Source of the DNA: a bacterium
GTDB taxonomy: Bacteria > Bacteroidota > Rhodothermia > Rhodothermales > UBA10348
NCBI GenBank assembly: GCA_013204185.1
Contig: JABMOI010000100.1
Location: 1 to 51,867, forward strand
Reading direction: 5' to 3'
Length of the DNA: 51,867 nt
Positions 43,080 through 51,843 of the stretch are shown here, in pieces; position 1 is the first letter of the stretch, and each line of letters opens with the position of its first letter. The position numbers and the translations under genes were made by a program. Below the pieces are notes generated by a model, which had not been told where the DNA came from, did no database searches, and was given only the letters and a program-made list of their open reading frames with translations.

Positions 43080-43847
43080 CTAATTCTGAGTGCGCTGTTT
43101 ACCGATGGTTTTACCGGCTGATTCATCTTCTTGGTCGGCAACATCTAGTTGTGGCTCCTCTGAAGAACCAGACGTATCGCCCACTCCCATTTCGAGTTTG
43201 AACTGCTTGACTAGCTCAGATGCACGTATTTTCTGCGCATCTTCCTCGATTTGCAAGCCTTCGGTATCGACTGAGTCGAGTGCCATTTCCATGCGCGCTT
43301 CGTTGCGAGCTGTCTGCTCTTGCAGACGGGTCAGCATCTCGTCGTGAGTCTGGTCAATTCCAGCTACTTCGAAGGATTCGAGTGTATCTGCAACTTTAGC
43401 CTGCCATTTTGCACGTTCGTGAGCACGAAGCGCATCTTTAGCTTCCGCAATTTTGCGCTCTTTTTCACGCATAAAGGCTTTTTTAACCTGAAGAGCCTTG
43501 TCGTATGCGGCAGACGCATATTTCAATTGCTCTTTGGTTGAGGCAAGATTCTCCCGCGTGGATTCCAGTCGCATTGCGTACCGTTCCGCGATATCGTCGC
43601 GGCCGGCTTGAATCCCAGCTTTGATTTTGGAGGTCAAATCTGCCAGTTCGTTTTCGTATTTACGAACCTCTTTTTGCAGCATCATCACGTTGGCTTTCAC
43701 CGTCGCGATGTTTTCATTCATTTTCGGAACCTGATCGTTCAGCTCCCTAATATTCTGTTCTAAAATCAGTTTTGGATCTTCTAAAGCCGAGATAGCTCCG
43801 CCAAAAACTGATTTAACAAATCGTGTGAATCGTGCCCAGATCGACAT
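43080..43847 (-). CDS. pspA: PspA/IM30 (Vipp1)-family membrane-stress protein
   Basis: 255 residues from the ATG at 43847 (MSIWARFTRF); an upstream start at 43916 is not supported. The N-terminal amphipathic helix, ALEDPKLILEQNIRELNDQVPK segment and the long helical hairpin (about 30-150) are typical of PspA/IM30, which assembles into ESCRT-III-like rods or rings on the inner membrane. The C-terminal helical part (165-219) is duplicated in the next gene and the tail ends with GKTIGK. No pspF, pspB or pspC is nearby. A Bacteroidota-type promoter (TATATTTG) is seen 44 bases upstream. First gene of a three-gene cluster. Confidence 0.9.
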   Translation of the reverse strand: MSIWARFTRFVKSVFGGAISALEDPKLILEQNIRELNDQVPKMNENIATVKANVMMLQKEVRKYENELADLTSKIKAGIQAGRDDIAERYAMRLESTRENLASTKEQLKYASAAYDKALQVKKAFMREKERKIAEAKDALRAHERAKWQAKVADTLESFEVAGIDQTHDEMLTRLQEQTARNEARMEMALDSVDTEGLQIEEDAQKIRASELVKQFKLEMGVGDTSGSSEEPQLDVADQEDESAGKTIGKQRTQN

Positions 43848-43890
43848 GTCTTTTTTAGTATAGTGTTTACAGGACTCGTTATCCGTTTGG

Positions 43891-43925
43891 CAAATATAGT
43901 GATGAAGACGAATCAATCATCCAAA
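43891..43925 (-). promoter_or_regulatory. Putative Bacteroidota-type promoter of pspA
   Basis: On the minus strand TATATTTG (43891-43898) matches the TAnnTTTG -7 box exactly, and TTTG (43922-43925) lies 23 bases upstream as -33 element. The -7 box ends 44 bases before the pspA ATG. Spacing is at the wide end of the known range. Confidence 0.45.
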
Positions 43926-44014
43926 TACAGACAAATAGGACACAAATCAAACTATTAACATAACAAGAAGCGAGTTTTTGCCTCTAATGTCTGCCTTCCT
44001 ACGTAAAGTTTGCC

Positions 44015-45358
44015 TTATGGATTCAACCACTTACCATCAGAATACCGATCTTTTATTCGACTCGTCCCAATTTCACGCTCCGAACCGATTTCAAACGCGG
44101 TGGATAGTAGGCTTGCGGCTTGCTCAAATCGATCCGAAGTCGAGGCAACAAGTTGCGCAATGACGTCTCCAACCTGCACCTCGCTTCCTGCCGATACGCT
44201 AAGAATTATGCCTGCCCGAGGATCTACAACATCCTCTTTTTTGACGCGTCCGGCCCCCAATGAAACGGCGGCTCGCCCAACGATGCGGGCATCAATGTGC
44301 GATATGGTACCTGATTGCTGAGCATGGATATCCTGCATGGCTTGTCCCTTGGTGCGGACCGCAGGGTCTTGAATACTCTCCAATTGACCACCCTGCCGCG
44401 CCACGAGCTCTTCAAACTTGGCCCATGCTCGTCCTGAGGAAATAGATGCCTCTGCCATTCGAAGCCCCTCTTCAAGCGAGCTGGCTTTGCCGCCAGCCAC
44501 AATCATTTCGGCCGAAAGGGCTAGTGTCACCTCCATAACATCTTCGGGTCCTTTTCCGTGCAAACAATCTATTGACTCAGCGATTTCAGGCCAATTGCCA
44601 ATCGCAAACCCGAGCGGTTGGTTCATGTCCGTTAAGAGCGCGACGGTACGTTTTCCGAATTGTTCTCCCAAATCGGTGAGCGTCTGTGCGAGCTTGCGCG
44701 CCTGAGTCTCGCTCTGCATAAAGGCACCAGACCCGAATTTTACATCCAACACCAGCGCATCAATTCCTTCGGCTAACTTTTTAGATAAAATGGATGCCGC
44801 AATGAATGGGATGAATTCAACGGTAGCCGTAACATCGCGCAGGGCGTAGAGCTTTTTGTCTGCGGGGGCAATGTCGTCCGTTTGCCCAATCATGACCACT
44901 CCAATTTCGGCGAGCTGCTGCCGATAGGACGCAATGGACATCTGGGTAGAAAACCCTGGGATGGACTCTAGTTTGTCGAGTGTGCCGCCCGTGTGACCAA
45001 GCCCACGCCCAGAAATCATGGGCACTGGAACACCGCAGCTAGCCACGATAGGGGCCAAAATGATTGACATTTTGTCCCCCACTCCGCCTGTTGAGTGCTT
45101 GTCTACTTTCCTGCCTGGAATGTCGGAAAGGTCTAGGACACTGCCCGAATGGAGCATGCAGTGTGTCAATCCGACCATTTCTTCGCCATTCATTCCGTTG
45201 AGATACGAAGCCATGAGGAATGCCGCTGCCTGATAGTCGGGGATGTCGCCCGAGGTGACTCCATCTACAAAACCAGCAATCTCAGTGCGAGTCAGATTAC
45301 CACCGTCTCGCTTTTTGAGGATCAGGTCAATTGGATTGAGGGAGGGCCGTGCGGTCAT
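44015..45358 (-). CDS. Pyrimidine-nucleoside/thymidine phosphorylase
   Basis: 447 residues. Family signature KHSTGGVGDKMS and GLGHTGGTLDKLESIPGF, with the phosphate-binding and glycine-rich loops intact; C-terminal domain with HIDARIVGRAAVSLGAGR. It splits thymidine and uridine (Pdp type) or thymidine (DeoA type) with phosphate, to base plus (deoxy)ribose 1-phosphate. Which of the two cannot be settled here; the sequence style, with SGRGLGHT and length, suits Pdp. It is alone, 204 bases from rpmE, whose terminator lies between. Confidence 0.9.
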   Translation of the reverse strand: MTARPSLNPIDLILKKRDGGNLTRTEIAGFVDGVTSGDIPDYQAAAFLMASYLNGMNGEEMVGLTHCMLHSGSVLDLSDIPGRKVDKHSTGGVGDKMSIILAPIVASCGVPVPMISGRGLGHTGGTLDKLESIPGFSTQMSIASYRQQLAEIGVVMIGQTDDIAPADKKLYALRDVTATVEFIPFIAASILSKKLAEGIDALVLDVKFGSGAFMQSETQARKLAQTLTDLGEQFGKRTVALLTDMNQPLGFAIGNWPEIAESIDCLHGKGPEDVMEVTLALSAEMIVAGGKASSLEEGLRMAEASISSGRAWAKFEELVARQGGQLESIQDPAVRTKGQAMQDIHAQQSGTISHIDARIVGRAAVSLGAGRVKKEDVVDPRAGIILSVSAGSEVQVGDVIAQLVASTSDRFEQAASLLSTAFEIGSEREIGTSRIKDRYSDGKWLNP

Positions 45359-45439
45359 GGATTCTAACAGGACAATTTTTGCTCAAAGTAAGAAATAATG
45401 GTGTGGATGACGTTTCTACGAGTCGTAACCATAAAAAAA

Positions 45440-45473
45440 GGGTGGGCCGCACATGAATATGTGCGGCCCACCC
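45440..45473 (-). terminator. Intrinsic terminator of rpmE
   Basis: GGGTGGGCCGCACAT (45440-45454) pairs perfectly with ATGTGCGGCCCACCC (45459-45473), a 15-bp stem with a GAAT loop. In the minus direction it is followed by seven T (A7 at 45433-45439). Strong rho-independent terminator, downstream of rpmE. Confidence 0.85.
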
Positions 45474-45562
45474 TAAAAGCCTTTAGCTGTCAGACCTAGC
45501 CCGGAATACACATGTATGAGCGTTCCGTGATTCTGTTCTGTTCGGCTAATTCGAGCAGCGTA

Positions 45563-45802
45563 CTACTCAGCAGCAGCTTCTTCTTCTGTCGCTGCAGCTT
45601 TCGAGCCGTACCGACGCTTAAATTTCTCTACACGACCAGCTGTATCAACAAACTGACGTTTTCCCGTGTAAAACGGATGATTCGTCGAGTCTACCTCTGA
45701 TGAGTAGGCATCGCCTGACATCGTCGAGCGGGTCACGAAAGTAGTTCCGTCAGCCAAGCTCACGGTCAACGGATGGTAATTTGGATGGATATCCTTTTTC
45801 AT
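45563..45802 (-). CDS. rpmE2: 50S ribosomal protein bL31, type B
   Basis: 79 residues. MKKDIHPNYHPLTVSLADGT, TRSTMSGDAYSSEVDSTNHPFYTGKRQFVDTAGRVEKFKRRYG. The zinc-binding CxxC pairs of type A L31 are absent, so this is the zinc-independent type B (RpmE2/YkgM-like) form. The Ala/Glu-rich tail is a common extension. Strong terminator follows. A possible promoter, TTG-N20-TATATTTC, is present upstream at about 45865. Confidence 0.92.
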   Translation of the reverse strand: MKKDIHPNYHPLTVSLADGTTFVTRSTMSGDAYSSEVDSTNHPFYTGKRQFVDTAGRVEKFKRRYGSKAAATEEEAAAE

Positions 45803-45932
45803 AATCTTACGCCGCTGTGGTGCGGGGTGGAGTGTCAGTCAATCTTCAACATACGGGGAGCCTAGAAATATACGACAAGAATCAATTCATATCAACGTTT
45901 GCAAAGGATTCACATTACGCGACTCCCCCTGT

Positions 45933-47114
45933 TTACGAGACTTCCCATGTTTCGCCTTCAGATAGGAGTTTTTCTAACGAGCCCTTTCCTGAGCGTTCAA
46001 TCACTGACTGCACCTGCTTGTGCAGCAAGTCGTCGTAGCTCGGACGGTCTTCGCGGTAAAAAACACCAAATGGCTGAGGCAAGTCGGGGCGCCAGTACAC
46101 GCGAGCCATAATTCCTGCTAGGTCCCGCGACGTTTCGTCGTAAACCAAGCAGTCGTCAATCCCGAAATTCCCGTTCTCTAAGTCGATGGACTCCAAACTG
46201 AACCCATTGAGGCGTAGTCCTTTCGTTCCACCAGCATAAGTCAGCGGCTTCTTGTGTTCGAAGAAAATGGCACGATCGGATTTAGTTTCTTTCTCTGTGA
46301 ACTGGAAGAAAGCACCGTCATTGAAGATGTTACAGTTTTGGTACACTTCAACAAACCCCGTTCCCCGATAGTCGTGGGCCCGTTTCAGGATTTCTTTCAT
46401 GTGCTTCGGGTCCCTGTCCATCGTACGTGCAGCAAACGAAGCTTCAGCGCCCAAAACCAAAGCGATTGGATTGAACGGATGGTCCAAACTTCCAAACGGC
46501 GTTGATTTCGTCACTTTTCCAATCTCAGACGTCGGGCTGTACTGACCTTTGGTCAAGCCGTAAATCTGATTATTGAACATAATAATCTGCACATTCACAT
46601 TACGGCGCATGATGTGAATGATGTGGTTACCGCCAATGGAAAGGCTATCCCCATCGCCTGTAATCATCCAGACATCCAAATCTGGACGTGCAGATTTTAG
46701 ACCTGTAACGATAGTTGGAGCGCGGCCGTGAATGGAGTGCATTCCATAGGTGTTCATGTAGTACGGAAACCGGCTAGAACAGCCAATCCCGGAAACAAAC
46801 ACCACTTTTTCTCGCGGTACACCGAGTTCTGGCATCAACCGCTGCACGGTTGCGAGAATGGCATAGTCTCCACATCCCGGACACCAACGGACATCCTGGT
46901 CTGAGGAAAAATCGGCCCGGGTGGCCTTGCTTGCGCCATCCCCACCTGCGGGCCCCTGAGGTCCCTCTGGTTTCGCCGTTGGCGGTCCCTTAGGCTTCAT
47001 ACCCGGAGGTAATTTAGATGCACTAGGAGGTTTCGCCCCTTTGGGCTTCATTCCAGGGGGAAGCGTAGGCTTGCGACCATTATTGGGTTTTGAATCTGGG
47101 TTTTTATCGGACAT
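45933..47114 (-). CDS. korB: 2-oxoacid:ferredoxin oxidoreductase beta subunit
   Basis: 393 residues. The thiamine diphosphate domain has WCPGCGDYAIL, GIGCSSRFPYY (iron-sulfur Cys), HGRAPTI, the GDGDSLSIGGNH motif and NNQIYGLTKGQYSPTS. With KorA it oxidises 2-oxoglutarate (or another 2-oxoacid) to the acyl-CoA and reduced ferredoxin. The unusual part is residues 1-66: a Pro/Lys/Gly-rich, probably disordered extension with LPPGMKPKG at 18-26 and 35-43. Normal KorB starts near residue 68. Starts 32 bases after korA, so both make one transcription unit. Substrate is inferred from the similarity to two-subunit KorAB. Confidence 0.9.
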   Translation of the reverse strand: MSDKNPDSKPNNGRKPTLPPGMKPKGAKPPSASKLPPGMKPKGPPTAKPEGPQGPAGGDGASKATRADFSSDQDVRWCPGCGDYAILATVQRLMPELGVPREKVVFVSGIGCSSRFPYYMNTYGMHSIHGRAPTIVTGLKSARPDLDVWMITGDGDSLSIGGNHIIHIMRRNVNVQIIMFNNQIYGLTKGQYSPTSEIGKVTKSTPFGSLDHPFNPIALVLGAEASFAARTMDRDPKHMKEILKRAHDYRGTGFVEVYQNCNIFNDGAFFQFTEKETKSDRAIFFEHKKPLTYAGGTKGLRLNGFSLESIDLENGNFGIDDCLVYDETSRDLAGIMARVYWRPDLPQPFGVFYREDRPSYDDLLHKQVQSVIERSGKGSLEKLLSEGETWEVS

Positions 47115-47146
47115 AGTAAAATCCTACTTATTCAGGTTCGGCAGTA

Positions 47147-49000
47147 TTAACCGACCATTTCAGAAATTTTTGCGGCGATCTCAGATGGTCCAAATGGGCG
47201 ACCTTGAATCTTATTCAAGGCTTCAAATGGAAGTAAATACTCGCTACGAAGTACTTTCACCAACTGACCATTATTCATTTCTGGGACTAGGTATTGAGAA
47301 AACTGACTCAATACGGCTCCTAGATCAGAAGGCAGCGGGTTCACAAATCGAAGATGAATGCTCGCGACTTTTTTGCCGGCCTCATTTGCTCGAGTAACGC
47401 CGGCTTCAATAGCACCTTTGGTCGATCCCCATCCAACTACGAGTAAGTCGGCGGTTGGGTCACCAAAGATTTTAATCGGAGCAATTTCAGCCTGTATGCG
47501 CTGAATTTTTTCAGCACGGATTTTGATCATGAGCTCATGGTTCTGGGCGTCGTACGACACGTTGCCCGATCCATTATGCTTTTCTAGACCACCAACGCGG
47601 TGTTCCAGCCCAGCCGTTCCCGGCTTCGCCCAAGGGCGAGCCATCGTTGTTTCGTCGCGCAGGTAGGGCCAAAACACCGGTTCATCATCCACTACATGAT
47701 TTGGCTTATCGGCAAACTTAACATTAAATGGCTTGAGGTCTTCCGGATTTGGAATGAGCCAAGGCTCCGACCCATTCGCCAAATACCCATCAGAGAGCAA
47801 CACAACGGGCGTCATGTATTTAACTGCAATGCGACAGACTTCGTAAGCCACTTCAAAACAATCGCCGGGGGTGCTAGCAGCAATAACCGGCATCGGGGCG
47901 TCTCCGTTTCTGCCATAAAGCGCTTGCAACAAGTCCGACTGTTCGGTCTTGGTAGGAAGACCGGTCGATGGCCCCCCTCGCTGAACGTTGATGATGACCA
48001 AGGGAAGTTCAATGATATGAGCAAGCCCCATGGCTTCGCCTTTCAGCGCGATACCAGGTCCAGAAGTCCCTGTAATGGCCAATGAACCTCCAAACGCAGC
48101 CCCAATCGCGGTACCAATGGCGGCAATCTCATCTTCTGCCTGAATCGTTACAATCCCATGGTTTTTGTACCGACTCAGCGTGTGCAGGATGTCTGAAGCA
48201 GGAGTAATGGGGTACGATCCGTACACCACTTGAAGGCCACTTTTATTGGCCGCAGCTACAATGCCCATGGCCAATGCCTGAACGCCCATAATGGCGCGGT
48301 AGCGACCTGGCTTTAATTTGGCAGGTGTTACTTCATAGCGAGTTACAAACTGCTCGGTGGTTTCGCCAAAGTGATATCCTTTTTTGAGCAACTCAAGGTT
48401 GGCATCTCGGATATCTGGCTTTTTGGCAAACTTAGCCGCCACCCATTTCTGGGCCGGCTCCACCGGCCGAGAGTACAGCCACAAGGCAAGCCCCAAGGCG
48501 AACATGTTTTTAGACCGGTCAATCTCCTTTTGATTGAGACCTGTGTCTTTCAACGTTTCGCGAGTGAGGCGGGTCAATTCCACTTGAATCACGCGGTATT
48601 TGTCCAGCGATCCATCCTCAAGCGGATTGGAATTCATGTTCGCCAGATCAAAATTGCGCTTTTCAAACGCATTGCTGTTCACCAAAATAGTGCCACCAAT
48701 ACGGACGCGCTCCACGTTCACCTTCAAAGCCGCGGGATTCATGGCAACGAGTAAGTCTACTTCGTCGCCCGGAGTCCGAATATCAATAGAGCCAAAGTGA
48801 AGCTGAAAACCGCTTACGCCGTAGGTCGTACCGACGGGTGCGCGAATTTCGGCAGGGAAGTCAGGTAACGTCGCCAGGTCGTTCATGGCGTACGCAGTCG
48901 CAAGAGTGAACTGCGTTCCGGTGAGCTGCATACCGTCTCCAGAGTCCCCGGCAAAGAGCACGGTGGCTTCGGGCAGCGTCTCGACAGGTTTAAGGGCCAT
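47147..49000 (-). CDS. korA: 2-oxoacid:ferredoxin oxidoreductase, fused gamma-alpha subunit
   Basis: 617 residues; the gamma domain (1-~200, VLFAGDSGDGMQLTG) joined to the alpha domain (GSYPITPASDIL, EDEIAAIGTAIGAAFGG, TSGPGIALKGEAMGL, GGPSTGLPTKTEQSDL), the layout of two-subunit KorAB and related enzymes. Works with KorB, in ferredoxin-linked oxidation or reverse carboxylation of 2-oxoacids. No SD. Its coexistence with the NAD-linked KGD protein at 29255-32884 means two enzymes for the same 2-oxoglutarate step may be present. Confidence 0.9.
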   Translation of the reverse strand: MALKPVETLPEATVLFAGDSGDGMQLTGTQFTLATAYAMNDLATLPDFPAEIRAPVGTTYGVSGFQLHFGSIDIRTPGDEVDLLVAMNPAALKVNVERVRIGGTILVNSNAFEKRNFDLANMNSNPLEDGSLDKYRVIQVELTRLTRETLKDTGLNQKEIDRSKNMFALGLALWLYSRPVEPAQKWVAAKFAKKPDIRDANLELLKKGYHFGETTEQFVTRYEVTPAKLKPGRYRAIMGVQALAMGIVAAANKSGLQVVYGSYPITPASDILHTLSRYKNHGIVTIQAEDEIAAIGTAIGAAFGGSLAITGTSGPGIALKGEAMGLAHIIELPLVIINVQRGGPSTGLPTKTEQSDLLQALYGRNGDAPMPVIAASTPGDCFEVAYEVCRIAVKYMTPVVLLSDGYLANGSEPWLIPNPEDLKPFNVKFADKPNHVVDDEPVFWPYLRDETTMARPWAKPGTAGLEHRVGGLEKHNGSGNVSYDAQNHELMIKIRAEKIQRIQAEIAPIKIFGDPTADLLVVGWGSTKGAIEAGVTRANEAGKKVASIHLRFVNPLPSDLGAVLSQFSQYLVPEMNNGQLVKVLRSEYLLPFEALNKIQGRPFGPSEIAAKISEMVG

Positions 49001-49145
49001 CTATGTCGTACTGTTAAAGGTAGAAGAGGCTGTGTCGAACAGGTCACTTCAAATGTAGCCCATTTTTCTTTCTCTTGCGAAGTAAAGAGTTGAATTCTTT
49101 CTCGTGGCGTGTATTTTGAGGCAGACCGATGAACAGAACAATTGT

Positions 49146-49529
49146 ATGATTCCTTACCAAGCCATCACTCGAGATATCAAAGTCACCGTTCGGCCTGTCT
49201 ATTTAGATGGACAATCCGACGTGCTTAACAAACGATTCGTTTTTGGATATTTCGTTCGAATCCAAAACCACAGCGTGGAAGACATTCAATTGCTTCGCCG
49301 GCACTGGTTTATTACCGATTCCAATGGCCAAATTCAGGAAGTCGAGGGAGAGGGTGTGATTGGCAAGCAGCCCATTATTAGCCCGGGCGAATCACACGAA
49401 TACAACAGCTACTGCGTCCTCGAAACCTTTGTAGGGTATATGGAAGGGACCTATACCATGGAACGGACCCATGGAGAGCGGTTCAAAGTCGAGATTCCAC
49501 GCTTCGATTTGAAAGCGGGCGTCAACTAG
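49146..49529 (+). CDS. apaG: ApaG-domain protein
   Basis: 127 residues from the ATG at 49146; an upstream in-frame start at 49104 adds 14 residues. ApaG folds as a single beta-sandwich domain (FGYFVRIQNHS, LLRRHWFITDSNG, VEGEGVIGKQPIISPGE, YNSYCVLET, GTYTMERTHGERFKVEIPRFDL). Role is unclear (linked to Co2+/Mg2+ efflux in genetics and to F-box proteins in eukaryotes). The 3' end overlaps the convergent 88-residue gene by 4 bases. Confidence 0.92.
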   Translation: MIPYQAITRDIKVTVRPVYLDGQSDVLNKRFVFGYFVRIQNHSVEDIQLLRRHWFITDSNGQIQEVEGEGVIGKQPIISPGESHEYNSYCVLETFVGYMEGTYTMERTHGERFKVEIPRFDLKAGVN

Positions 49530-49792
49530 ATCATTTCTACGATAATCACGCACCCTTCGGTTTTCAACTCGATTTGCTGCGCTTCTGTAAGCAGCTCGTA
49601 GGACAAGATGGCCGGCGGAAGAATCTCCTTTGGCGTATTCATGTGAAATAGCGTATCCGCTACCACGTGCCAATCTTCTGCCGTTAAATGCACCGCCGCG
49701 CGTCCGTCCGCTTCAACCATGGGCGCAAAACCTAGGACTCGGTTAAGGTGGTTCACTCCTTGTTTCTGGTGAAGATTTGGATCGATGTTCAT
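49526..49792 (-). CDS. Hypothetical 88-residue protein
   Basis: 88 residues, not recognised. Moderately acidic, with VLGFAPMVEADGRAAVHLTAEDWHVVADTLFHM in the middle and a short hydrophobic end (EGCVIIVEMI). No membrane segment or signal peptide. It is convergent with apaG, overlapping it by 4 bases at the ends. The upstream region before the thyA start is 83 bases. Confidence 0.5.
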   Translation of the reverse strand: MNIDPNLHQKQGVNHLNRVLGFAPMVEADGRAAVHLTAEDWHVVADTLFHMNTPKEILPPAILSYELLTEAQQIELKTEGCVIIVEMI

Positions 49793-49875
49793 AAGGCTAT
49801 TTCGTAGATTGCAAATTCAAACGCGAAGTCCATTTATAGCCTTTCGCATTAAAAGATCCACTCTTCACTCGATCC

Positions 49876-50670
49876 ATGAAACAGTACCTCGATCTCCTTC
49901 GACACGTAAAAGAAAACGGTCTAAAAAAAGAAGATCGAACAGGGACGGGCACGTTATCCGCTTTCGGTTACCAAATGCGGTTTGATCTGCAAGAGGGATT
50001 TCCGTTGGTCACCAGCAAAAAGGTGTATTTTAGAGGCTTAGCCGTTGAAATGTTATGGTTTCTGCAGGGTGGAACGAACACCAAGTTCTTGGTGGATAAC
50101 AAGGTTCACATCTGGGATGCGTGGGCCGACGACGGGGGAAATCTAGGACCCATTTATGGAAAACAGTGGGTACGATGGGCTGGAAAAAATGGTACTGAAA
50201 TCAATCAGATCGAGCGGGTCATTGAAGGGATCAAGCATAACCCTGATTCCCGCAGGCACATTGTTAACGCGTGGAATGTATCTGATTTGGATGATATGGC
50301 GCTTCCGCCGTGTCACATGTTTTACCAATTCTGGGTTGGAAACGGACGGCTGAGCTGCAATCTATATGTTCGGTCGAACGATTTATTCCTCGGAGCGCCG
50401 TTCAACATTGCGGAATATGCCCTCCCTACTCACATGGTGGCACAGCAGTGCGGTCTGGAGGTCGGGGATTTGGTTTATACCATTGGCGATGCGCATGTGT
50501 ATTTGAACCATCTGGACCAAATAGATGAGCAACTTTCGCGCTCTACTTTTCCGCTCCCAACGCTCCGAATAAAGCGGAAGCCAGATTCAATTTTTGACTA
50601 CGAGTACGAAGATTTCGAGTTGGTTAATTATCAATTTCATCCCAGCATAAAAGCACCGGTGGCTGTCTAA
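49876..50670 (+). CDS. thyA: Thymidylate synthase (ThyA)
   Basis: 264 residues, the same length as the E. coli enzyme. Folate-dependent methylation of dUMP to dTMP. Visible: [19 protein letters not shown], active-site Cys in [12 protein letters not shown], the [17 protein letters not shown] motif and [12 protein letters not shown], with the C-terminal carboxylate end PVAV. Followed by folA with stop and start overlapping (TAATG), the common thyA-folA pair. Confidence 0.96.
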   Translation: MKQYLDLLRHVKENGLKKEDRTGTGTLSAFGYQMRFDLQEGFPLVTSKKVYFRGLAVEMLWFLQGGTNTKFLVDNKVHIWDAWADDGGNLGPIYGKQWVRWAGKNGTEINQIERVIEGIKHNPDSRRHIVNAWNVSDLDDMALPPCHMFYQFWVGNGRLSCNLYVRSNDLFLGAPFNIAEYALPTHMVAQQCGLEVGDLVYTIGDAHVYLNHLDQIDEQLSRSTFPLPTLRIKRKPDSIFDYEYEDFELVNYQFHPSIKAPVAV

Positions 50671-51173
50671 TGAAGCGACCAGAGCTCGTCATAATTTCCG
50701 CCGTTGGCGCGAAGACCCGAGTTATTGGCCATGGCATGGATTTGCCCTGGCATATTCCCGACGATCTGAAACGGTTCAAAGCCCTGACGTCCGGATATCC
50801 GGTCTTGATGGGTAAAACCACCTTCGACTCGCTCGTTCACCAATTGGGAAAACCACTCCCTGGGCGGCGTAACATCGTTTTATCTCACCAGGATGTCACA
50901 TATCCTGAATGGGATTTGGTTGAAGTATACCCTTCCATTGAATCGGCCATGGAACCCCTCAGAAACGAAGAGCGCATTTTCATCACGGGAGGAGCCACCA
51001 TTTATGCGGCGTTTCTTGATCGCGCTGATCGCCTTGAATTGACGTTGGTAGACGGCGATTACGAGGGAGACGTGTTCTTTCCGGCTTACGAGCATCTGGT
51101 TGGAACGGTCTATAAAGAGACCGCACGTGATAAGCGTGATGGCTTTGCCTTTGTAACCTACGAGCGTATCTAA
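50670..51173 (+). CDS. folA: Dihydrofolate reductase
   Basis: 167 residues. Reduces dihydrofolate, regenerating the cofactor used by the upstream ThyA. Motifs: [16 protein letters not shown] (with the conserved Asp), MGKTTFDSL and the NADPH-binding [15 protein letters not shown] overlaps the thyA stop, so translation is coupled. No oddities. Confidence 0.94.
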   Translation: MKRPELVIISAVGAKTRVIGHGMDLPWHIPDDLKRFKALTSGYPVLMGKTTFDSLVHQLGKPLPGRRNIVLSHQDVTYPEWDLVEVYPSIESAMEPLRNEERIFITGGATIYAAFLDRADRLELTLVDGDYEGDVFFPAYEHLVGTVYKETARDKRDGFAFVTYERI

Positions 51174-51263
51174 TATCCTCTTCCGGTCGTCGTTTTATTT
51201 CGCCGTTAGTCGAGACCGAGACGCATTTTGTCTCATTCTGTTCGGGCTGAAGTGTTTTGTGCC

Positions 51264-51287
51264 GTTGTTTCCCAGCAGAGAAACAAC
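51264..51287. other. 8-bp inverted repeat between folA and the fasciclin gene
   Basis: GTTGTTTC (51264-51271) pairs with GAAACAAC (51280-51287) around an 8-base loop. There is no T-tract behind it, so it is a weak candidate for the folA terminator or a leader element of the next gene. Confidence 0.3.
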
Positions 51288-51330
51288 ACCCCGCGCATCG
51301 AGCGCACGAAACAAACCAATCCGAATCAGA

Positions 51331-51843
51331 ATGAAAAAGCTTTTTAATTTCTTTCTTCCTGTATTTCTGGCAGTGGCCGTAGTGGGCTGCGACGGAAATG
51401 ACAACTCCAGCGACAACGATGCACCCTCGTTAAACATCGTTGAAACGGCTGTATCTGCTGGTACTTTTCAGACACTCGTGGCGGCCGTTAGCGCTGCCGA
51501 TCTAGTCAGTGTTCTAGAAGGTCCAGGACCTTTCACCGTATTTGCACCGACCGATGCCGCCTTCGCCACGCTCCCAGCTGGCACGGTAGAATCCCTCTTG
51601 CTCCCTGAAAACAAGGATACGCTCATTTCGATTTTGACCTACCACGTAGTATCCGGCAAGGTACTAGCGGAGCAGGTTGTCGGACTGACCACTGCAGCGA
51701 CCGTGCAGGGAAGCACCGTGAACATATCAGTAGTTGACGGAGCCGTGTACATCAATGATGCGACAGTCGTCCAAACGGACATCGAGGCTTCAAATGGCGT
51801 TATCCACGTCATCAACAAGGTGTTGCTTCCGCAAGCCAACTAA
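51331..51843 (+). CDS. Fasciclin (FAS1) domain lipoprotein
   Basis: 170 residues from the ATG at 51331 ([10 protein letters not shown]); an upstream in-frame start at 51259 lacks signal features. Signal peptide with lipobox VVGC, so Cys20 is likely lipidated, followed by a Asp/Asn/Ser-rich linker. One FAS1 domain: H1 motif [17 protein letters not shown], a YHVVSGKV stretch and the H2 motif [13 protein letters not shown]. Such proteins act in adhesion or as surface lipoproteins. Single gene; ends 24 bases before the window end. Confidence 0.9.
   Translation: MKKLFNFFLPVFLAVAVVGCDGNDNSSDNDAPSLNIVETAVSAGTFQTLVAAVSAADLVSVLEGPGPFTVFAPTDAAFATLPAGTVESLLLPENKDTLISILTYHVVSGKVLAEQVVGLTTAATVQGSTVNISVVDGAVYINDATVVQTDIEASNGVIHVINKVLLPQAN

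Noticed and set aside
45440-45473. Long perfect inverted repeat as an attachment site or mobile element end
   Set aside because: A 15-bp stem, 4-base loop and T7 tract behind rpmE are those of an intrinsic terminator.
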